Origin: Leptidea sinapis
Lineage: Eukaryota > Arthropoda > Insecta > Lepidoptera > Pieridae
Direction of reading: 5' to 3'
DNA: 64,000 nt
Assembly (NCBI RefSeq): GCF_905404315.1
Contig: NC_066286.1
Span: forward strand, 7,323,501 to 7,387,500
Part shown: piece after piece, positions 14,601-23,850 of the stretch
How the letters are laid out: each line of letters opens with the position of its first letter
How positions within the stretch are numbered: the first letter of the stretch is position 1
Notes under the pieces: model-generated
What the model was told of the DNA's origin: nothing
What the model saw: only the letters and a program-made list of their open reading frames with translations
The model's database searches: none
Program-made: the position numbers and the translations under genes

Positions 14601-17600
14601 GGCGCGGGGTGCGCCAGTGGTGATGAAAAGCACGGTATCATTGACACTGTGTCACTATTGGTGTCCACGTTGCACAAAATTTACTCACAATGCCCAGTAC
14701 GTGATCATCGGCACTATGGGTCTTATTGGAAGATGCGTTTTGTAACACTGGTTTCCAAGTTGGTGGCAGAGCCCAACCCTTGTCTCTATTAAAATTAGGT
14801 CAACGGTCGATTTCTATGGCTTCCAGCAGCTTGCGAGACACAACGCACCCGTGGTTATGTCAAGTTATGTCAGCTCAATTGATCGCAGGGGATTGTTGTC
14901 ATCGTCATACATATTTTGATTTTAGATCCAGCAGTACGCTACATCATTTAGAGCTGAAGCTAAACCTCAGCAAGAAGACCGCCTTCTACCGGCTTTCCGT
15001 TTGCAAAGTCATAGTCAAATTGTCTATTTATTTAATTCAGAGAGATCTCCATTTGTAGTAAAATTTTAAATAAATTAGGCTTAATACAAGCGCTTTTTGA
15101 TTCACTATAAATATTTTTATTAAATTACTGAATCTATTATATTTACTAAAAAAGTAGAGCACGTGAGAAGAACTTACAAGAAAATCAACTCTTTTCATTG
15201 TATCTCTCCCTGCATGATGAGTTACAGAAGCTAGTACTTGTTGCGACGCATGAAATGGCCAAAACATTTAATTTTCCTTTAATTAACTTCTCGAACAGTC
15301 TAGATCATATTCCTCCTGTAACTTTAGATTTTAATGGCTATATCTCCTCATATCTCCGTTATCAGGTATTTCCGTACGTAGCAATACTGTACGAGCACTT
15401 TGATTCAGTTTCAAAGGGGCCATAGCTATTGTAATTACTGGGCTACTGTTATTGCCACTACCTCTTTCTCATTCGTCTTGCTACTTCTTATCGTAATAAA
15501 ATATTTCATAAACAAGTCTTTCTATAACTTATCTAAAGTTTTCATCCATTATGGATAATAAAGCGTAACTTTTTTCAGCCGTCTAACAAAAGATTCAATG
15601 TACTCATAATTTAGACATTCTCCCAATTTCAGTGCTGAACAGTTAATGGAGCGGACCGATGTTATCAATGTGGTGACTCAGCTGGTGGAACGACAGTCTG
15701 AGCTATGGACGCTGCCAGCTGAACTCCTGCATGAGGCATACATCCACCTGGCTCATACACAGCCCGCGCACCTCGACTCTTTGCTGCTGAGGAGAGCAGA
15801 GTGAGTACAAAATGAATGGAACCTAGTTTTCGAACAATTTTTTTTTGACAGTAACGGACTAGACGAGCCGGTCGTTCAGCTGATGGTAATTGATACACCC
15901 TGTCCATTACAGTGCAGTACCGCTCTGGATTCTTGAAAAACCTAAAAATTCTGAGCAGCACCACAATTGCGCTCGTCATTTTGAGAGTCTCGTTTGCCCA
16001 GTAATTTCACTAGCTACGGCGCCATTCAGACCGGAACCCTATAATGCTTAAATATTGCTGCTTCACGGCTGAAAAAGGCGCCGTATTTGGAAAACCAACG
16101 AAAATCCAATGAAGAACCCGTTTGAAATAGATTTTCTGTCAAAATCTTTTGGAGCAGATGAAATAACGCAGTTTCGGCCCAGTTGTAACACCAGTACTAG
16201 TATATAGTATATTGTTGAACAAGGGGAAAAACTAGCGATTCCTAATGAGAGAACAATGTATACATTTAAAATCTTCTCGACTTGGTCGAGTGCCCCTTTC
16301 CCAGTGATATATAGTGGTTCATGACATCTACGAGGCATAAAATCAAATAATATTAATGCTAGCAAATAAATTCTAAATATAAATTTTGCAAATTGAACGT
16401 AGAAGTCTATTGGAAGAATACTTGGCAGCCATTTAAAAAATAATTAGGGCTGACATAATATTATGAGTGAATTGTAATAGAGGTATCGAACGAAGTCTAT
16501 CAAAATATTCTATTTCGAATTAAGAAAACAAATGAAGAACACATTATTATTTGATTTTCATGCAACTTTGGCGCCCGCATATTGAAACGTAAACGTTGAC
16601 CTTTCAGACAGAGCGAATGTACTTTCAGAGATCCGTGAAGGTGCAAAATATATATTTCAAACATTCTTGGAAATTTAAACATTATTTTGACAACCTTCTT
16701 CGAGATAAATCAAAATTGCTGCACTGGTCATATACATGCGAGCAGCGGCCGGCAAAAGTTGTATGAAAATTCATATCAGTTGTGAGTTAGAGGCCGAATA
16801 AATTACATAGTAAACTCATATATTGTGTCATGTAATTTAAAGAAGGAACGATCTATTACTCCGAAACATGGCAACCAAAGAGGTAACTTGTCAATGATTA
16901 TATTTAAATTTCGAACTGGCTTGCGAATACAAAGCTGGTAATTGAAAAAAAAACGAACGTTTTCACGCGGGAAAATTCCTTGTTGCTCGTTATTGGTCAT
17001 TCATTTTCAAAAGTATTTGACATCATATTGTAATCAAGCGAAGACAATGTGAGAGATGAACTTACTTTAACACCTGAGATTCAAGAGGTGGCACGAGCCA
17101 TTTAGTTTCAATTTCTGAGCATTATTTATTGAGAAAAGGTCTATACGAGCCTTGGCCACAACTATGTTACACGTTCGTCCAACAATGACCATTTTGCTGG
17201 CTGCTACAGAAATGATCTAAATAGAGTATCCCTCAATTCTGGGATTAAATTTTAGAACAAATTGCAGTATCATATTAGTTACATAGATTTACAAAATATC
17301 TGTTACAAAGTATACGTTGGTTTAAAGTAAGTAACTTTAATTTTACAAGTATTCTGGCCTCACACTAGGATTCCCTGTGTCGTGAGGTCCAGTCTCTTCC
17401 CCTATAATAGTACGAAATGAGCAGGTTTTCAACTGTAAAGTAAATCCTGTAGATGGAGCTACAACCTGAGAGTTCAACAAGACATAACAAGTTTTCGATG
17501 GGTCACTTGGACGGTACCCCAGAGGCTCGGGTGCCGCATCATCGTTAAACTTTGGTACAAATTAATGTCCTATATGTTGACAGATCAGCGGCGGCAAGCG

Positions 17601-20600
17601 TGAACTTAGAGAATAGCGCGCGGCGCGTGTGGGCGCGGGATAACTTCCTTCACTCCGCTACCGCCACCGCTACCGCGACGGTCACCGCCTCCGCTAATAC
17701 TGCGCTACCTTCGTACAACATGTGAGCACATAACCAATTAAATACTAAGACAAAGTCAAATAAACTTTATTTACTTACACCCTTATGCTACTAATATAAA
17801 TGTGATAGTATGTATGTCTGGATCTATGTTTGAACTTCTTTAACGCAAAATCTACTGAATAGATTTTGATGAAACTTTACAATTTACTTACACACCAGAA
17901 TAAAAACAAATAGGCTACAATTTATCAAAGTAAAGTGTGAATTACACAAAATATAAAAGAAGTGTGATTGTTACTAATGAATACAACTAGCGCCATTTCT
18001 TATCAACTAGCAAGCAAAAGATCAAAACAATTTATATGGGAAAACAACGTTTGCCGGGTCAGCTAGTTCATAATAGTCTGCTAACTTAAAGCATTGCTAA
18101 TTCTCACTCTGTCTTCTTCTATTGACCTAAGTCAGAATAAGAAAAAACACTCCTTAGCGGCTGTTTTAAGTTAGCGGACTATTATGAATAAGGGGCGTTT
18201 AGGCTTAAGGCGTTTACGTAGCGCTTTTGTCACTTAGCCTTAAACTAATCGATTTGAATCGTCACTATAAATATTTCTTTTAAACTACTAGATCTACCAT
18301 ATAATAATATATAATATTGACACACAAATTATCTTGCCCCAAACTAGGCATAGCCTGTAGTTATGGGTACAAGACAATGATATATTGATTAGAATATACT
18401 TACTTAAACATTCATAAATACATATAAACAACATCCATGACTCGGAAACAAACATCCATTTTCATCATATATATGTTCGGAAAAAGTAGAGTACGTAAGA
18501 AGAACATCCAAAAAATGAACAGCCTCTCTTCAATCAATAGAGTATTTCACTATGGCTGTAATATACAAAAAACAAATTAGTTTGTAAGGTGATGCATCCA
18601 ATATATGAATTGTGTCAGTTAAAATGCGTTTTAAATATCAAAGTTTTCATAAAAAATAATAGAGAATAAGGTGTATAAATATAAATTATCGTGTATTATA
18701 GTGTAAGGATGCTTCGTGTACGTGATGGTCGTGATTACTGTCAAAATTAGTAATCTCATCCAACAAAAACAATGATTTATGTAACAGATCGACCTGGCAC
18801 CACAAGCAGCACCCGTCAGACACATAATTTAATTTTAATACTGCCATAATGATTTTATGAACAAAGTTACGAAATATTTTGGATGAAAAGAAATCAACAA
18901 TATCCAGAGCTGTCAAGGGAAGCTCTAAATATGTACCATTCCCCACTTCATACCTGTGTGATCTGACATTCAATGGTGGACATTAAAAATTAAAAAGAAA
19001 TAGACTGTGAATGAAATGTTATTTTTAACATTTCAAAAATAGCACCGATGTGACAAAATTTTGAAAATTATTTAATTTATGTTTAATTTTCAAAACGTGT
19101 TAACGTCCTACTCACTAAAGGAGGTTTATTAAAAAAAAGGAGGTTTAAAAGTAGGGGTGTTTTTTTTACATTTAAGTCGTTTCGATTCCCAGACGAGGCA
19201 AGTAATTTTTAGAAAATCTTTGAATGCAAAATTACTAAAATTTAAAAATTACATAAAGTCTTCTTTCAGTGAAATACCCTATCTACGATATTTAAGGTAC
19301 TTTCCCTTCATGTCCCATAACTTTGGGACATCCTATATATATTTATATCAATCTAGTTAAATAATTCCAGGTTGTGCCATAAAACTTATAAAAAGTAACA
19401 ACTATTAAAGGTACTATTATTTCCTAATTGTAATTTCCATGTCGTTTACGTAATCATTAATATTGTAAGAAGCCTTCCACATGAGCCTGCGGTTAATAAA
19501 TGTATTAATTAATAATTCAGTTACGATTTTGGTTAATTTAATGACCCCCCAGTTTCTTTGAAGCTACTTCGCTCTTCACATCATTTAAGTAATGTACTCT
19601 CGTGTATCTGGCGTATTAATATTGGATCCCGTGTTTCCAGAAACAATGAGCGAGCTCCGGTGAGACATCCGCGACACAGAGACGCGGTATCTGATACATC
19701 CTCTGGGTCCATGTCTTCAGCCATGACTATTGTTACAAGGTATGGTTCAAATGGAAACACAATAGTAAAGTGACGGAGAGTGTTCTGAAGAGCTGTTTCA
19801 CCTAATTCCTGACGCCGAATTCAACCTTCGCACGACATGCCGCAAATTAGAATATCATCCCTACCAACTGGATGTGCCGCGTTCTTCCACAGTGCGATTT
19901 ACAAAGAACTTTCTTCCACGTACAACAAAGCTGTGGAATGGGCTTCCTTGTGCGGTATGCGGCGATGAATCCGGGTTGATACGACATGGTTTGCGATGTC
20001 ACTATGTGCACTTCACATAGTTTTCATTGGTATTTCTTGGAACATAATAGACTCTGATGTGTTATTGACAGGGTCCTGGGCAGCGAGGAGTGTAGCAGCA
20101 GCGGTGTGTTGTGCTCCCCACCAGCACCAGATTCCAACGATTCCAGTGATTACAATGAGGTAGATATTCTTTGAAGCGAACACTTCTTTAGCTGCATGGG
20201 GCAGTTTTTGGAAGAGGGATAACTTAGGGGCTTGCGTCACTGACATGCTCGCGACGGACGCACGCGATAAATAAATAATTTAAAAAAATGTTAATATGTA
20301 GTATATAGTTAAATTTACACTTTTTGGAGTGGTGAGTTCGCGTTAGCGAATGACTTATAGCAGTATATCTGTAGCTATACAGCTGTCGTATTGTGCAACA
20401 TTAGTGTTGTGTATATCATAAGAGTGAAATTGAATGGACTTAGTGATAAGTTCAATGTGTATATACTGTGCATTGTTGAAATAGTGTTTTTATTTGATTT
20501 TTATTGAAAATAAGTTTTAAATATAAATCGTTATTAATGATTTAACTATTTTTAAACATTGTGAAATTTCAAATTTTAATACTAGTTCAACTGCCAATTT

Positions 20601-23600
20601 TTTTCTACTCATTCCAAGTATGTTTCGATATATGTTTTCCCAAGTTAATATAATGTTTCGGTCAGGATTTCTTCGAATTCTTTCCCTTACTGCTTTGGCC
20701 ACCTTTTTCGTATGTACACTACGTGGACGGCCAGATCTTTTTCAGTCAAAAGATGAGAACAGGAGGTCTCATTGTATCTATTAATAGCCCGGTACATAAA
20801 TATTTTACTAATATCAAGCGTATGGAGAGTTTCTTACTACTAATAACAATCATATAAAAATTTAAGATTCCAAATTCAAATGTAATATTTTGTTTATTTT
20901 TAATTGTAACAGTATATATGGCCAGACTAAGTATACAGGGTGTCCCGTAATCAGTGGACCAACGGGATACCCGTGATAGGGGTGGTCATCATCTCTCGAA
21001 AACACCAAATTTTACTGTTCTAGGGCCAGTAGTTCAAAAGATATGATTTTTTAAGCATTATTTTGAAAATTCTACCCTTATCAACACAAAAGTTGAAAAA
21101 AAATATTTTTTATTTTTATTTTGCCCTGTTTCTTAACTTAAGGTGGCTGAGGAAACATGTGTCTTCACAATTAAATCCATTTTTGTGAATAAATATTGCC
21201 AAATTAAAAATTAAAAACCAAAACATGCGCAAATATCAAATAACTAAATTTGCAACGTGATGTTTGAAGCAAGCTAGTGCAAAAAAAATGTATGACAGCC
21301 TTGCGGACCATTATTTAAAAAACATCTGCAGTTCATACTGATTCCAAAAAGGTATAATTAATCATTATTGTGAAACAATAAAAGACAATAATTATTTTAA
21401 ATCAACATTAGATAGCAATTTCTTGGCGGAATTTACAATAAAACAAAAGTAAATAGTTAGAATTTTTTTATTTATTTCTTATAATAAATGTTCGAAATGT
21501 CTTCCTCTTACTCTAAGGCATAGCCGGCATCTTCTTATAAAATTTCTTTTTAAACTTTTTAACGCCCTTTCATTATTTTTGACTTTTTCACTCACCACAT
21601 TCAGTTTTTGTCTTAGCTGTCTTTCGTTATCGTTAACGGTTTCATATACGGATTCTTTAAAATATCCCCATAAAAAATAATCCAATGGATTAAGATCAGG
21701 TGATCGAGCTGGCCATGGGATTGTACCTCCTCGTCCAATCCACCTACTTGGGTAAGACTCGTTTAAATATTCCCTCACTTGTCTGCAATAATGAGCGGGT
21801 GCGCCATCATGCTGTAACCACATCCTCTCACATACCTCCTGTGGTACATTTGCTAATAAATTACTTAAGTCATTTCTTAAAAATTGCAAGTACCGAGCAC
21901 CATTAAGCCTCGGTGGGAGCTCAAATGGACCAATAAGTTTACCATCTAAGATTCCAGCCCACAAATTGACTCCAAACTGGTGCTGGAATCTATCTTCTCG
22001 TACAATACGTGGATTCACAACAGCCCATTCATGTAAATTATGAATGTTAAACACTCCAACTCTTTTAAAACACGATTCATCGCTCCATAATATTGAATTG
22101 AAAAATAGTGGATCTTGTCGGCATCGGCGAAGCATCTCTGCACAAAAATCTATCCTCCGTTGATAATCAGCAGGTAATAGTGCCTGCACTCGTTGAATAT
22201 GATAAGGGTATAAACTGTTTCTTTTTAAAATGCGATGTACTGTTGTTTTTGCTATACCAGTACGTCTTGAAATACGACGAACACTCGTAGAAGGTTCTTC
22301 TGTCACTTCGGCCAGTATTTGAAGTTCATCGACTCTTCTAGGTCTTCCCACGTTGTTTGCAGCTCCGGGAATTCTGCCTTCTAAATACGCGTTATTTACA
22401 CGGAGAAAAATTCGATGATCCGGATAGCGGTCGCGATTAGGATAGCGCTCACGATACGTACGGGCTGCTTGCCGAGCGTTTGCATTACACAGACCGTAAA
22501 TAAAATACATCTCAGCATATTCACGAGGAGTATAGGTATTAGGCATTTTATAAAATCCGGGCAAACAGTATCCAAATCACAAAGACAAACAAGGTCCAAT
22601 TCAAGCGTCAGTCACCAAAAAAAAGAGTCGTAATGGTAGCGAAGTAAAAAACACGTGTGCAGCTACGAGCTATGAGCAAGTCTCTGATGAAACTAAGAAT
22701 AATTTGAAAAATTAGGGTGTGGGGATCATAGGCGTCGGCCAATAGGACCCCGTAAACGAAAAAGGTACCTGAGCGAGAAAGAGATAGCATATTGTGTTAT
22801 CTCTCTCTCGATAACAAAATAATTCTCAGAATAGATAGCGCTTAAATGTTTCTCGCAATTGGAGTCTAAAATTGGTTATTAAGTTATTTTTTTTGTAAAA
22901 TGTAATATTGTTATACCTTTTTGGAATCAGTATGAACTGCAGATGTTTTTTAAATAATGGTCCGCAAGGCTGTCATACATTTTTTTTGCACTAGCTTGCT
23001 TCAAACATCACGTTCCAAATTTAGTTATTTGATATTTGCGCATGTTTTGGTTTTTAATTTTCAATTTGGCAATATTTATTCACAAAAATGGATTTAATTG
23101 TGAAGACACATGTTTCCTCAGCCACCTTAAGTTAAGAAACAGGGCAAAATAAAAATAAAAAATATTTTTTTTCAACTTTTGTGTTGATAAGGGTAGAATT
23201 TTCAAAATAATGCTTAAAAAATCATATCTTTTGAACTACTGGCCCTAGAACAGAAAAATTTGGTGTTTTCGATAGATGATGACCACCCCTATCACGGGTA
23301 TCCCGTTGGTCCACTGATTACGGGACACCCTGTATATAAGAGCATCTTAAAATCTTTTCAGACTGGAGGTTGTTCGGAAGACGAGTGTGTGATCACAGCA
23401 TCGCTCCACATCCCTTCCATTCGCCCCCGGCGGAGGTCTACGTCTGGGTCGTCATCATCGGCCAAGCGTGACTCGGCAGTGGGTTCTTCCCCCGCGTCCC
23501 CCGCCTCGGTTTCCTCAACATCCTCTCCCCCCGCCAGCCCACCTCCGCGGCAGCAGGAGAGGCGGCATGACATTGAGAGACTTGTTGCTTTTGGAAGGTA

Positions 23601-23810
23601 CGTTGCTATGCGTTAGGCCTTGTTCACTTATCAAGCCAAATTAAATTCAAATATGTTTATTCGAAATATGATTTAAAATCGCTTGAATGTCAAAAACTAC
23701 CACCCATTCGAAATAATATTCCTCACACCTGAGAAGAACAGGCACACGAAACTCTACTATCGTTATATTATATATTAATTTATATCTTATATCTTTAAAC
23801 GAGCAATTCT

Positions 23811-23850
<40 letters not shown>

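Noticed and set aside
23358..23573. 71-codon minus-strand frame opposite the Ser/Pro-rich RhoGAP exon
   Set aside because: Shadow of a GC-rich exon whose plus-strand phase fits its neighbours.
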